A DNA stretch of 64,000 nucleotides from Azolla caroliniana (taxonomy: Eukaryota; Polypodiophyta), in assembly GCA_043228905.1 (NCBI GenBank), contig JBHGNT010000002.1, positions 1,426,001 through 1,490,000 of the forward strand, in the 5' to 3' direction. The notes below the pieces were generated by a model. That model was not told where the DNA came from. It saw only the letters and a program-made list of their open reading frames with translations, and searched no databases. Position numbers and translations under genes: made by a program. Shown in pieces: positions 22,695 through 32,232 of the stretch (its first letter is position 1; every line of letters begins with the position of its first letter).

Positions 22695-22867
22695 ACAAAA
22701 GACTTTGTCTTATTCCATAAAGCAATAATACAACACCCAACCTTACAAAGAGGTTACAAGGTCACTATATATAGTGACCGACTTAGGGCAACTACCCTTT
22801 ATGCTAATTACATAAATGGCCAAAACGGGATAGTGTGAATACGTCCATTATACACATGTATTCGACA
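22576..22867 (-). repeat. Copia E 3' LTR
   Basis: This is the left copy. Read on the minus strand it starts TGTCGAATAC and ends TCTCCAACA. The polypurine tract (complement of cttccccgt) adjoins at 22868-22876. Confidence 0.95.
22761..22778. promoter_or_regulatory. 18-bp palindrome with TATA core in copia E LTR
   Basis: GTCACTATATATAGTGAC is a perfect palindrome and is identical in the other LTR at 27935-27952. Its centre reads TATATATA on both strands and could serve as the LTR TATA box. Confidence 0.6.
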
Positions 22868-23060
22868 CTTCCCCGTAATGGGCGTATACATGGGTTATCT
22901 AAGATTACAGGTATAGACTTAGGTTCTCGGACATATCAGCTTTGTTCGGATCGGCAGGGTCCGAAGGCAGAAGACCGAACTGGTCGGGTCGGAACAGTTG
23001 AAGCCGATCATTAAGGAACTGATGTCGGTTGTCGGGAACCATCCTGCTCTGTGTCCGGCT

Positions 23061-26000
23061 CTAACCGGACTGGTTTGTCGTTACGCCCATCTGATGCCGA
23101 AGAGACCGAAAACGGTCTGCCGAAAGACACTTGGTCATTCCATCTGCGACATTGTCGGTTGTGGATATTTTCTCTAGACCGATTTTCCCTGAAATGACGC
23201 AGTCCCGAACGAAGTGATATCGAACGTCGATATGTTTGGAGGCGTTGTGGTGAACCGGATTTTTCGACAAGGCAACAGCACCTTGACTGTCGCTGTAGAC
23301 AACTGGAGCCGAGTCATGGTCGACTTGTCGAAACGTGTGCGCCAGCCGACCGAGCCACAAAGCTTCTTTTGCTGCGTCGGACGCAGCTACATATTCTGCT
23401 TCGGTCGTTGAGGTCGCTGTGCACTCCTGAAGTTTCGACTTCCACGAGATTGCTCCATTGCCGAATTTGAAGCAGTATCCGGTTGTTGATTTCCGACTGT
23501 CTATACAGCCGGCGAAGTCCGAGTCGGTGTAACCGACTACGCCTGAGGTTCGGTTCGGACCGAAAAGAATGCCGTGGTCTTTTGTGCCAGCCAGATATCT
23601 GAACACATGCTTGACTGCGTTCCAATGCGATCGGCCAGGATTGTGCATAAATTTGCTAACGACTCCTACGGCGTGAGAAATATCAGGCCGTGTCGCGACC
23701 ATCAGGTACATAAGGGAGCCGACTGCCGGTGCATACGGTACCGACTTCATATCTTCCCCCTCCGGACCGGATGTCGGGCAGTCTCGCTGAGAGAGCCGAA
23801 GATTCATGGGGAGCGGGGTTGAAGCAGATTTGGCTGATTGCATGTTGAAGCGTTCTAAGACACGTCGGGTATAGTCGGTCTGAGACAAAAAAAGATGTTG
23901 TTTATCGCGATGCCGACTAATCTTCATGCCAAGGATGTGTCGTGCCGGACCGAGGTCCTTCATGGCAAACTTCAACCGCAGTTGCCGAATGAGATCGGCA
24001 AGTTCGCCCGCGTGGCGTCCAGAAATTAGCATGTCGTCCACGTAAATGATGAGGAAGATGGGTGATCCATCTTGAGCTGTGTTGGTAAAGAGACAATGGT
24101 CCTCATCGCTTTTTGAGAAGCCGATCGATTGGATGAAGTCGTTGAACTTCTTGTACCATTGTCGCGGTGCCTGTTTGAGGCCGTATAGACTCTTCCTGAG
24201 TCGGCAGACTAGATGTGCTTGGCCAGTTGCCACGAAGCCTTTTGGCTGCTCCATATAAATTTCCTCTTCAAGATCACCATGGAGGAATGCTGTTTTGACA
24301 TCTAGCTGAATCAGCTCCAAGTTGTCGGCTGCCACTACGCCGAGTAGAAAACGGAGGGTTGTCATTTTCACCACTGGTGAAAAAATCTCGTCGAAGTCGA
24401 CGCCATATTCTTGTCGGAAGCCCTTCGCAACTAATCTGGCCTTGTACTTTGGGGTGGTCGAATCAGACGTCTCTTTTAGTCGATAAACCCACTTGCAAGG
24501 AAGAGCACGTCGGTTCCTAGGTAATTCAACCAGATCCCAAGTCTTGTTTGCCCGAATGGAGTGCATTTCCGACTCCATCGCCAGATGCCAGGTGGCGGAA
24601 TCGACAGATGTCGATGCTTCTTCGTAAGACGTCGGTTCGCCGGCGTCGGTGAAGAAAATTCCAGGAGAATACCTCTCCGAAGGTTGCGACAGTCTCTCGG
24701 ATCGGCGAGGTAAGATTGGACTGGTCGCATCGGGTATCAAGGTCGGATGGTCCGAAAGCGGATTGTTCTGCTGTGCCGAGTCGGGGTTGTTCGAGTCGGT
24801 AGTGTAAGGTTCAGCTACCCGTGAAGCTGACCGTGTGTTGTGAGCGGGGCCTTCTTGAAGGGTCGGCACATCGGAAAATGTCACCCTTCGGACTTCGATC
24901 GGTTTTTCGACTGATGGATTCATAGCCGACTCGTTGAACACAACGTCCGAACTTCGAACGATTTGTCTGCGTTCGGGGTCCCAGAGTCGGTATCCCATTT
25001 CGCCGTCGGATCCATATCCAAGGAAAATGCATTTCCTGGACCGAGGTGCAAGTTTTCGGCGATCATCTTTCGGAATAAGGGCGTACGCCTCGCATCCGAA
25101 GATCCTCAGCTTGTCGTAATTCGGCTTACTGCCGATCCATAGTTCCTGAGGAATTTGAAGTCCTAGAGGTCTACTTGGCGACATATTGATTATGTGTACT
25201 GCCGTGAGTAGAGCCTCTGCCCAGAAGCCATCCGATAGTCCGGAGTGTTGGAGCATGGAAACTGTCCGTTCTTGGATTGTCCGATTCATGCGTTCGGCAA
25301 TCCCGTTTTGCTCCGGACTGTGTGGTGCCGTAAATTCACGTCGGATGCCGCGTTGTCGGCAGAATTTGACGAATTCTTCGGATTTAAACTCTCCCCCATT
25401 ATCTGTCCGAAAGCATTTCAGCTTTCGGTCGGTTTGATTTTCTACCATAGCGAGCCAATCGGTGAAGATCGAGAAGACCCGATCTTTGGTGCGAATTGGA
25501 TAAGCCCACACCTTTCGAGTCGAATCGTCAATAAAAGTGACGAAGTAAGAGGCACCGCCGAGAGACTGATGCGGCATTGGGCCACAGACGTCCGAGTGGA
25601 CCAAATCAAGAGGTCTCGTTTCTCTTGGTGCTGATGTCGGGTGTGATGCGGCTGCTTGTTTGCCATACTGGCAATGCTCGCAGAATTGATGGTCCGAGAA
25701 GGAGAGTTTGGGGATGTATCCGGCTCTAGATAGGTGCGTGATGCCGGCCTTGCTGAGGTGTCCTAATCTTCGGTGCCATAGTGATGACACAGGAATATCC
25801 ACCAAAAACAGGTTACCCTCTCTGAGCGTAACATGTAACGGATACAGGGAGTGTATCTTGGGTCCTCTAGCAAGCAGGAGGTTCCCCCTGTGGAGTGTCC
25901 ACCCTCCCGAAGAAAAACCGGCACGAATGCCGTCTTCATCTAGTTGTCCGACTGAGATCAATGGCCTTGAGAGCTCGGGTACATGTCGGACATTGTGGAG

Positions 26001-27077
26001 TACAAGTGTAGAGCCACCTGCAAGGTTGAGCTCTACTGTGCCGATTCCGATGATGTCACAGTGTTGTGAGTTGCCGACTCGAACTGAGTCGGAGTGACGG
26101 ATCGTATATTGCCGAAATTGGGATCGATGAGGAGTCACGTGAAATGACGCGCCCGAATCTAAGAGCCATGTGCTCGATTCTTCAGTCGTGAGTAGAACTT
26201 CTGATCCGACTGGATTTTCGATTGATAGTATATTCGGGTCGTCCGGTAGTACATCAGCTGAGAAGCTGACGTAATTGATCTCCTCATGCCGGCCACTCTT
26301 CTTGTTGTTCTTGTTCTTGAGTGCGCGGCAGTCGGCTTTGATGTGTCCGGGTTTCTTGCAATAGTTGCAGATTCGGTTATCCCGTGACTGGCTCCGTCTT
26401 CGCTGATTGTTCAGCGGCCGTGAGGAATCTCTTCCTCGTATGTTCGATCGGTCTGTCGAACCTTGTACTACGTAAGCGTCGTCTGTTGAGTCTTTGGCGA
26501 AAGACTTTCTCCGAGCTGCTTCGGTCAGGATTGCGCTCGTGACTTCGGAGTATTTAACAGCCGTGGTTGACGCGTTGCACACGGTTGTGACGAAAGTTTC
26601 CCATGATGAGGGAAGGCTGCTCATGAGTATCATTGCTCTGAGTTCATCCTCGATTGCCGTCCCCTGTGACGAGATTTGGGAGCTTATGCTTTCGTACTCA
26701 TTGAGGTGTGCTTGAACCGAATCGGATTCTTTCATCCGCAAGTTGTAGAGGCGCCGGATCAGAAACATCTTCGTTGCGGCGACCTTCTTTTCGTAAGTGT
26801 CCGACAGTGTTTTCCACAGTTCGAATGCTGTCGTACACGATTGCACCGTAAAGTATACCGATTCCGATAGGTGCATCCAAATCGTGGCGCGGACAATTCT
26901 GTCCAGCTTCTGCCACTCAATTGGTTTGTATCCTTCTGGAGGTTCTTCATTTTCGATGGGATCGATTTGCCCCTTGACTATGAGATAGTCCTGCATTTGT
27001 TCCTTCCAGAAGTTGAAGTTCGATCCATCGAACTTTCGTAGACTCATTTCTGACGAGCCGGATGTTGATGCCATCAA
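23061..27077 (-). CDS. Copia E gag-pol polyprotein, intact (1338 aa)
   Basis: One uninterrupted frame. Gag covers residues about 1-230, then a CNYCKKPGHIKADC zinc knuckle (CX2CX4HX4C) near 240. The protease has DSGAS at 307-311. The GAG-pre-integrase zinc motif (LWHRRLGH..CEHC) lies near 430-475. The integrase core has D496, D559 and E595. Reverse transcriptase has YVDD at 1012-1015, and RNase H includes TEAEY and YSDSQGA. All catalytic residues are present. With near-identical LTRs and an intact frame this is the best candidate for a recently active element. Its gag is related to the decayed gag of copia A; it differs clearly from C and D. Confidence 0.97.
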   Translation of the reverse strand: MMASTSGSSEMSLRKFDGSNFNFWKEQMQDYLIVKGQIDPIENEEPPEGYKPIEWQKLDRIVRATIWMHLSESVYFTVQSCTTAFELWKTLSDTYEKKVAATKMFLIRRLYNLRMKESDSVQAHLNEYESISSQISSQGTAIEDELRAMILMSSLPSSWETFVTTVCNASTTAVKYSEVTSAILTEAARRKSFAKDSTDDAYVVQGSTDRSNIRGRDSSRPLNNQRRRSQSRDNRICNYCKKPGHIKADCRALKNKNNKKSGRHEEINYVSFSADVLPDDPNILSIENPVGSEVLLTTEESSTWLLDSGASFHVTPHRSQFRQYTIRHSDSVRVGNSQHCDIIGIGTVELNLAGGSTLVLHNVRHVPELSRPLISVGQLDEDGIRAGFSSGGWTLHRGNLLLARGPKIHSLYPLHVTLREGNLFLVDIPVSSLWHRRLGHLSKAGITHLSRAGYIPKLSFSDHQFCEHCQYGKQAAASHPTSAPRETRPLDLVHSDVCGPMPHQSLGGASYFVTFIDDSTRKVWAYPIRTKDRVFSIFTDWLAMVENQTDRKLKCFRTDNGGEFKSEEFVKFCRQRGIRREFTAPHSPEQNGIAERMNRTIQERTVSMLQHSGLSDGFWAEALLTAVHIINMSPSRPLGLQIPQELWIGSKPNYDKLRIFGCEAYALIPKDDRRKLAPRSRKCIFLGYGSDGEMGYRLWDPERRQIVRSSDVVFNESAMNPSVEKPIEVRRVTFSDVPTLQEGPAHNTRSASRVAEPYTTDSNNPDSAQQNNPLSDHPTLIPDATSPILPRRSERLSQPSERYSPGIFFTDAGEPTSYEEASTSVDSATWHLAMESEMHSIRANKTWDLVELPRNRRALPCKWVYRLKETSDSTTPKYKARLVAKGFRQEYGVDFDEIFSPVVKMTTLRFLLGVVAADNLELIQLDVKTAFLHGDLEEEIYMEQPKGFVATGQAHLVCRLRKSLYGLKQAPRQWYKKFNDFIQSIGFSKSDEDHCLFTNTAQDGSPIFLIIYVDDMLISGRHAGELADLIRQLRLKFAMKDLGPARHILGMKISRHRDKQHLFLSQTDYTRRVLERFNMQSAKSASTPLPMNLRLSQRDCPTSGPEGEDMKSVPYAPAVGSLMYLMVATRPDISHAVGVVSKFMHNPGRSHWNAVKHVFRYLAGTKDHGILFGPNRTSGVVGYTDSDFAGCIDSRKSTTGYCFKFGNGAISWKSKLQECTATSTTEAEYVAASDAAKEALWLGRLAHTFRQVDHDSAPVVYSDSQGAVALSKNPVHHNASKHIDVRYHFVRDCVISGKIGLEKISTTDNVADGMTKCLSADRFRSLRHQMGVTTNQSG

Positions 27078-27751
27078 GTTCGGTTTTGGTTGACGAAGCT
27101 CGGTTCGGAGTTGACTACGAACCTTGTTGGAGTGCAGCCAGTTGGCTCACCCGATATCGTTCTAGTCGGATTTGAACCCGAGTCGGTTCGGCTTCGGAGC
27201 TTGCTTGAATTGACTCCGGTAACTTGAGGGACAGAACCGACTGGTCTTCCCGAATGTTGCCGAGTCGGAGTGAGCCCGGTTCGCTTCGGATATATATGCC
27301 GAATACCGATTATTGAAACCGATTATCTGGACCGATTCTGCTTCGGGTGGCTGCAGCGACGAGAGAGACAGATCCAACTGATCCTCCCGAATGTCGATCA
27401 GCCGGATGAAGCGCGAATTGGGGTTGTTGTCTTGAGACCGATCTGCACCGAGTGGTTACAACGAGCAGCGAGCAACGTTTAATGACCTTTTCGGATGCCG
27501 TTTAACCGAGTGGAGCGCGATCGTGTCAATGTTGCACAAGGGGATTTCACCTCGAGCGTTGCGATCACAAGGAACGGAGTACAACCGGCTGGCTTACTCC
27601 AAGCGAAGAGGATCTAACGCGAAGAGATGCAAGCCTCGTTTTTCTTCTTCTCTCTTCTTCGAATGACGCAGGAAACCGAATGCTGTGCAGGCTGAGACGA
27701 CAGCCGACAGCGGATTGAAGGACCGAATACTGTGCAGGCTCTGATACCAGA

Positions 27752-28041
27752 TGTTGGAGACAAAGTCGTCTGTGCGGAAGATCAAGAAGCATTCGATTGC
27801 TGTTGAGTACCTGCGTATGACAGTTTGTAGGTCGTTGCACAGAGAGAGAGAGAGAGAGACAGAGAGGCACAAAAGACTTTGTCTTATTCCATAAAGCAAT
27901 AATACAACACCCAACCTTACAAAGAGGTTACAAGGTCACTATATATAGTGACCGACTTAGGGCAACTACCCTTTATGCTAATTACATAAATGGCCAAAAC
28001 GGGATAGTGTGAATACGTCCATTATACACATGTATTCGACA
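27752..28041 (-). repeat. Copia E 5' LTR
   Basis: The LTR is 290 bp. The TSD CGGGG follows at 28042. The GA tract reads (AG)9AC(AG)3 here against (AG)14 in the other LTR. Confidence 0.95.
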
Positions 28042-28865
28042 CGGGGTGTGGACGAAGCGACGAGGCTAGATTTTTTTTGTCGAGTGGTGGCCGTATCAAG
28101 GTACGAAGAGGTCAAGGAGCTCTGAGAAGCTCACGAATCGTGAGAGTCCTTAGAGGGAGCTCTATTGGAGGCGTACGGGTACGCGGAACCGGAAGGAAGA
28201 GGTCGACATGAGTTCAATCGGTGGGTGGCATCGGCGAGGCGTCATCGGAGCGTGATGGAGGCATTCCGAGAGTTCGAGTGTCGTTTCTCTCAACTCTCGA
28301 AGTGGGAACGGAGATCGGTAGGGGGGAAAAAGTCCTCCTATTTTTGAAGATGGTCCATCATGAGGAGAGGATGGACATCTTATTCGAGCTTCAAGATGAT
28401 TATGGAACAAATGGTCTCACCGAGGAGTGGTCCGAAGTGGAATGGCTATGCCGACAACATGATGCGAGGTGGTCGGCCACAACACGGCCCGCGAGCGGTG
28501 GAGAAGAGAGAGCGGCGAGTGACTACGCACTACCGCCAGAAGAGAGCTCAATGCAAAATGGTTCGGAGGAGCTTGACCTAGAAGCACTAATACGGGAGGC
28601 ATGCGGGCTTGTGAAGGCGAAAATCGAAGCCGAAGAAGGGCTTATTATGGAGTCGGGCCGGAGGCAATCGGAGGATGCGGAGGAAGAAGCCTCCCTAAGC
28701 ATAGAAGACGGGGCCTATACGGAGGCCGCGAGAGCGTATGACGACGACATGGGAGAGGGTGTGGAGCAAGTGACCCTCTTGCCTTGCGGTGAAGGGACGA
28801 CCATGGAGGCCGATAACTACGGCTTCGGGACATGGTGGCCCGAAAGATCGAGTGGGGAAGAGACA

Positions 28866-29412
28866 AGCGGCGGTGCCACGACCTTACACACACCGACCCT
28901 AGAGGCTCTGGCGGTCGGCCCGAGTGCCGACGTGAGACCTAGAGCGATGGGTGGTGGCGGTGGCAAGGTGGGCAACCGAGACGACGACATGGAAGAGACG
29001 ACGGCAAGCGTAATCGAGGCTTGCGTAATCAGAGGCGGGGTAGCCGCGAACAACGACGTCCGGACGGAGGCAGCTACAGACACAATGAGCGGCGGTGCCA
29101 CGACCTTACACACATCGGCCCTAGAGGCTCCGGCGGTCGGCCTGAGTGCCGGTGTGCGACCTAGAGCGACGGGCGGTGGCGGTGGCAAGGCGGGCAACCG
29201 AGACGACGCCATGGAAGAGACGGCGGCAAGCGTAATCGAGGCTTGCGCGATCAGAGCCGGGGTAGCCACGGACGACGACGTCCGGACGGAGGCAGCTACG
29301 GGCACAACGAGCGGCGGTGCTCGGTCCTTACCCACACCGCTCCTAGAGGCTCCGACGGTCGGCCCGAGTGCCGGCGTAAGACCTAGAGCGACGGGCGGCA
29401 AGGCGGGCAACC
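28866..29412 (+). repeat. 222-bp (74-codon) tandem repeats, two and a half copies
   Basis: Units start with AGCGGCGGTGC at 28866, 29088 and 29310, a period of 222 bp each time. Each encodes a SGGA..L.TP.LEA..VG.SA.VRPRA..GGKxGNRD pattern. The third copy is truncated and lacks part of the Gly run. More diverged copies of the LE..xV..GGG core follow near 29455 and 29985. Confidence 0.92.
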
Positions 29413-30284
29413 GTGACAACGACGAAGATTGTAGCGGACAGAGGCAAGACCCCTCGACACCGGGGCCGGAGACTACGACGGTTGCACTCGGATGCCAACA
29501 TAAGACTGGAGAGAAGGGCGGTGGCCGTGAGGAGGTGTGGCCTGGAGCGGGCACATACGAAGAGGATGCGAGGCCCGGAATGGGCATATCCAAAGGTACC
29601 GCAGGAGAGGCCGGGAGTGGCAACGAGGAGAGAGTCGGGAACCGACCCGACCGGAAGTTGAACCGGTCGGTAATCCGAACCGACCAGAAGACGATGCGGA
29701 AGAAGATTGGAGCAGGGGTCGGTCAACTGGGCCCAAATGGAAGAAGAGCCGGCAAGGCCGGAATTGTTTTTCCGAACCCTTACCGGCCGGTTACGATCAC
29801 GGAAGGGAGCTGACCAAACCAGAACATGATCGATTGGGACCGATACGGGCAAGGGCTATGCCGGCATGATTGCAGGTCGAGGACTACGGGTCACAACACC
29901 CAATGGGAGCCAGTGAGCGCGAGAAGGAGGCCAAGCATGCACGAGGAGTACGACTCGGTGGGAGGCCGAGAGCGAGAGGAGCCCTCCACATCTATCCTTG
30001 AGACTTTGGCGGTTGCGGATCAACGTAAGACCAAAGAGACGGAGGGTGGTGGCGAGGAGTCGGAAGCCGGAGCGGACGAGGATACCAGAACGGGTATCCG
30101 ATACGGAATGGCGGACGAGTGGGGCCAAGACGATAAGCCGGGGTCAGAAGGGGCTACGACAACGAAGGGAGAAGAGGCCGACGCGGAGGTCGGGACTACA
30201 ACGGAAGAAGCGTGTAACAGGAAGCATGCATTACGGCGAAAAACGGAGCATGCACTACGGACAGTGAAGGGCCAAGAAGCAAAC

Positions 30285-31010
30285 ATGCATCCGGAAGAGC
30301 GGCAATGAGTGATCGGAAACGGCGGACCGGTCGAGCCTTTGAGAGGCAAGCATGCAGCAAGAGACGGAGCGGTGACTTGCCGGGATCAGCGAATGAACGA
30401 CGAGAGCGGAGGATGGTGTGCGGAGAGCAAAGAACTACACACCGGGGAGAGAAAAAGCGGCGTCCCGGAGGGCATGCGGGGCCAAGCGGGCCAAGAGGAT
30501 GTGAGTCGGGATGAAGCGGTAACGAGAGCCACGAAGGACCCCGACACAAAGGTCGGGATGACGATATGCTCTACTACGAGAGAGCATGGAGAGCAAGGGA
30601 GAATCGAGGTGCGCGTAATGGGGTCACCTAAGGACCAAAGAATGAGCGTGCATTCGGAGGAGCCGCAACGAGTGATCGATGATGACGGTCGGAGGAAACC
30701 TTCGAGAGGCAAACGCGGGACGACGGACAGCGCGACAAGACGCCAAGATCGACAGAACGAGACGAGCGCGATCGCCATGAACGAAGGATTCTGTCTGGGG
30801 AAACAAAGGAGATGTGTGGAGAACGGAGGGTCACGTACCGTGAAGGGCAAACGAGGCATCCCAAAGGATGTGTGCGGCTGAGCGGGCCAAGCGGACCAAG
30901 AGGGTGTACCTCGGGCCGAAGCGGCAACATAGGAGGTTGTGGAGGACGCCGAAGACGAGAGCACCGACACAGATGTCGGGGAAACAACGTACCTTTTCGA
31001 AAGGGTACAC
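30285..31010 (+). repeat. 363-bp (121-codon) diverged tandem duplication
   Basis: The block starting ATGCATCCGGAAGAG at 30285 recurs as GTGCATTCGGAGGAG at 30648. Similarity extends through GGAGAACGGAGG/GAGCGGAGG and GCGGGCCAAG(A/C)GG blocks. The period keeps the reading frame. Confidence 0.75.
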
Positions 31011-31524
31011 AGAGCGGAGCGGAGTTCGAGACGTGCGATGTGGCCGCGTAAGCGCCGAGCGCCGAGCACGAGGTTGATTGACGACGAAGTTCAGTGCGCG
31101 ATAGTGCCGAGTCGAGGAAGCGGCCGAGGCAAGACAAGTGTGGACGAAGAGCACACGGTGCGATATCCGGCAAACAGTCGGGAAGAACGAGGATTTGGTC
31201 CAAGGTCGCGCGCGGAAAATGAAGGAAGACAAAGAGAGGTGTGCGAAGACCGGGTCTAGCGGACCAGGCAGAGACAGTGGTTCGGCGAACTTCGTCGAGT
31301 ATGGTGGATCGGATGGAGCTGGCGGTTCGAGAGCGTATAACAGATATGGCAGACCGGGAGGCTACGGTGGTCCATGTGGGGCGGATGGGCTTGCTCGAAG
31401 TGGAAGACGAAGTCGGGTAAAGTTGACAAAGACGCTAAGGACTCGATTGATCGCCATGGCCGAAAATCTCACCTCTTTCCCCTTCTTGGCACATACCGGT
31501 GGATGTGCGATTTGGTGGGGCAGT

Positions 31525-31576
31525 TGTCGTAAAGATTTTCATCCATAGGGGGAAACCAGGGTCCCCTTCTTGGCAC
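31525..31576 (+). other. Scar junction: truncated B 3' LTR, filler, copia A
   Basis: 31525-31562 matches the first 38 bases of the B 5' LTR. It is followed at 31562-31576 by TCCCCTTCTTGGCAC, an exact copy of 31478-31492 from just upstream of the B polypurine tract. Copia A reverse transcriptase then resumes near 31575. The pattern fits a deletion repaired with filler copied from nearby. Confidence 0.7.
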
Positions 31577-32232
31577 TTGTTTACGGCTTAAAACAAGTGT
31601 TGAGAATTTGGTATCAGAAATTTGATACTTACATCTGATAGCTTGGCTACCGCCAATCCGACTCCAACCCATGCATGTATATTCGATAACTAGCCGATGA
31701 GTTCCAGATCTATTTGATCCTATACGTTGACGACGTGCTGATTGCACAGAGCAATCAAGCCGAAATCGGAAAGCTAAAGCGGAGCCTTCACGACAAGTTC
31801 ACGATAAAGGAACTTGGATAAGCTCGACACATACTGGACATGAGGATCGAACGAAATCGGAAGACAATGACTCTCTTACTCTCCCAATCCGACTACATCC
31901 GAAAGTTACTGAGGTGCTTTGACATGGAGAACGTGAAGCCAACACCAATATCGCTTCCGACCTTGATCCGACTATCGAACAGAGACTCTCCTTCGACGGA
32001 TGAGAAGAGGGAGCTCAATGGAAAGATACCCTACGCATCGGCCGTAGGAAGTATCATGTACGCGATGGTGGTGACCCGACTTGACCTTGCATATGTCGTA
32101 GGGGTCGTCAGCCGATACATGTCGAAAACCCAGAATGGAAGCACTGGGAGGTCGTCAAACACATCTTCAGATACCTATGGGGCATTGAAGATGCACAACT
32201 GACCTTCGGATCGGCAACCCCAACCAAAGTCG
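31575..32232 (+). pseudogene. Copia A reverse transcriptase, C-terminal part
   Basis: The sequence starts in the YGLKQ block of copia reverse transcriptase. It continues through LILYVDDVLIAQSN (near 31717-31755), KELG.ARHILDMRI and IPYASAVGSIMYAMVVTR. Two adjacent stops near 31636, one near 31694 and one near 31818 break the frame. It is cut at 32232 by copia C. The upstream half of reverse transcriptase is missing because of the deletion at the B junction. Confidence 0.88.

Larger units (their letters stand above)
22576..28041 (-). mobile_element. Copia E: complete, very young LTR retrotransposon
   Basis: The LTRs are at 22576-22867 and 27752-28041, with TSDs CGGGG at 22571-22575 and 28042-28046. 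The primer site (complement of tggtatcagagc) is at 27738-27749 next to the right LTR. The gag-pol frame is intact. The LTRs appear to differ only inside a (GA)n microsatellite (28 against 26 bases, plus one G/C). It sits inside the gag of element B. Confidence 0.97.
22385..28480 (+). pseudogene. Element B gag, interrupted by copia E
   Basis: From ATG 22385 the frame is acidic and reaches a TAG at 22511-22513. It continues as a gag-like sequence to the copia E insertion at 22571-22575 and resumes in phase after 28046. A TGA follows at 28121 and a frame change near 28325. The part 28040-28480 aligns block by block with the gag of F and G: an LEGALLEAYG block matches FEGRLLEKYG, and VLLFLKMVHHEE matches VLLFVKSVDERD. 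A WSEVEWLCRQHDARW block matches WTAVKRVCGRFDKRREW. The shared gag fold ties B to this Gypsy group. It has no zinc knuckle at the expected place. Confidence 0.8.
28221..31259 (+). pseudogene. Long repetitive acidic/Gly-Ala-rich frame of element B, unknown function
   Basis: One reading frame runs for about 1,010 codons with few stops: TGA at 29811 and 30306, TGA near 30879, and TAG near 30930 and 31257. The first part (28221-29810, 530 aa) is uninterrupted; about its first 40 codons are the gag region read in another phase. It then continues from the gag end into acidic sequence, Gly-rich modules and basic Arg/Lys-rich modules. Two module families are tandemly repeated: 74 codons near 28866-29412 and 121 codons at 30285-31010. 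No polymerase, protease, integrase or other known domain could be recognised. It could be an expanded gag/nucleoprotein-like product, or repeat expansion that stayed open by GC bias. Confidence 0.5.
21824..31562 (+). mobile_element. Element B: pol-less Gypsy-related LTR element, split by copia E
   Basis: The 5' LTR (21824-22346) begins TGTCGTGAAGATTTTC, like the LTRs of Gypsy F, G and I. The primer site tggtgaactcgacgtg follows. The gag is homologous to that of F, G and I. The 3' end has a matching polypurine region (ccggtggatg..ggtgggg) and the first 38 bases of the 3' LTR (31525-31562), after which the LTR is lost. No protease, reverse transcriptase, RNase H or integrase could be found. In their place is a long GC-rich repetitive frame. 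Copia E is inserted in gag with TSD CGGGG. The missing right LTR means B's own TSD cannot be checked. Confidence 0.85.

Noticed and set aside
28866-29412. Regular repeats considered as a CRISPR-like or satellite array
   Set aside because: The repeats are 222 bp, directly adjoining and in coding phase; there is no spacer structure and this is plant nuclear DNA.
28817-29623. 268-codon antisense frame in element B
   Set aside because: It is a shadow of the GC-rich repeats on the opposite strand; the plus-strand frame is longer and continuous with gag.
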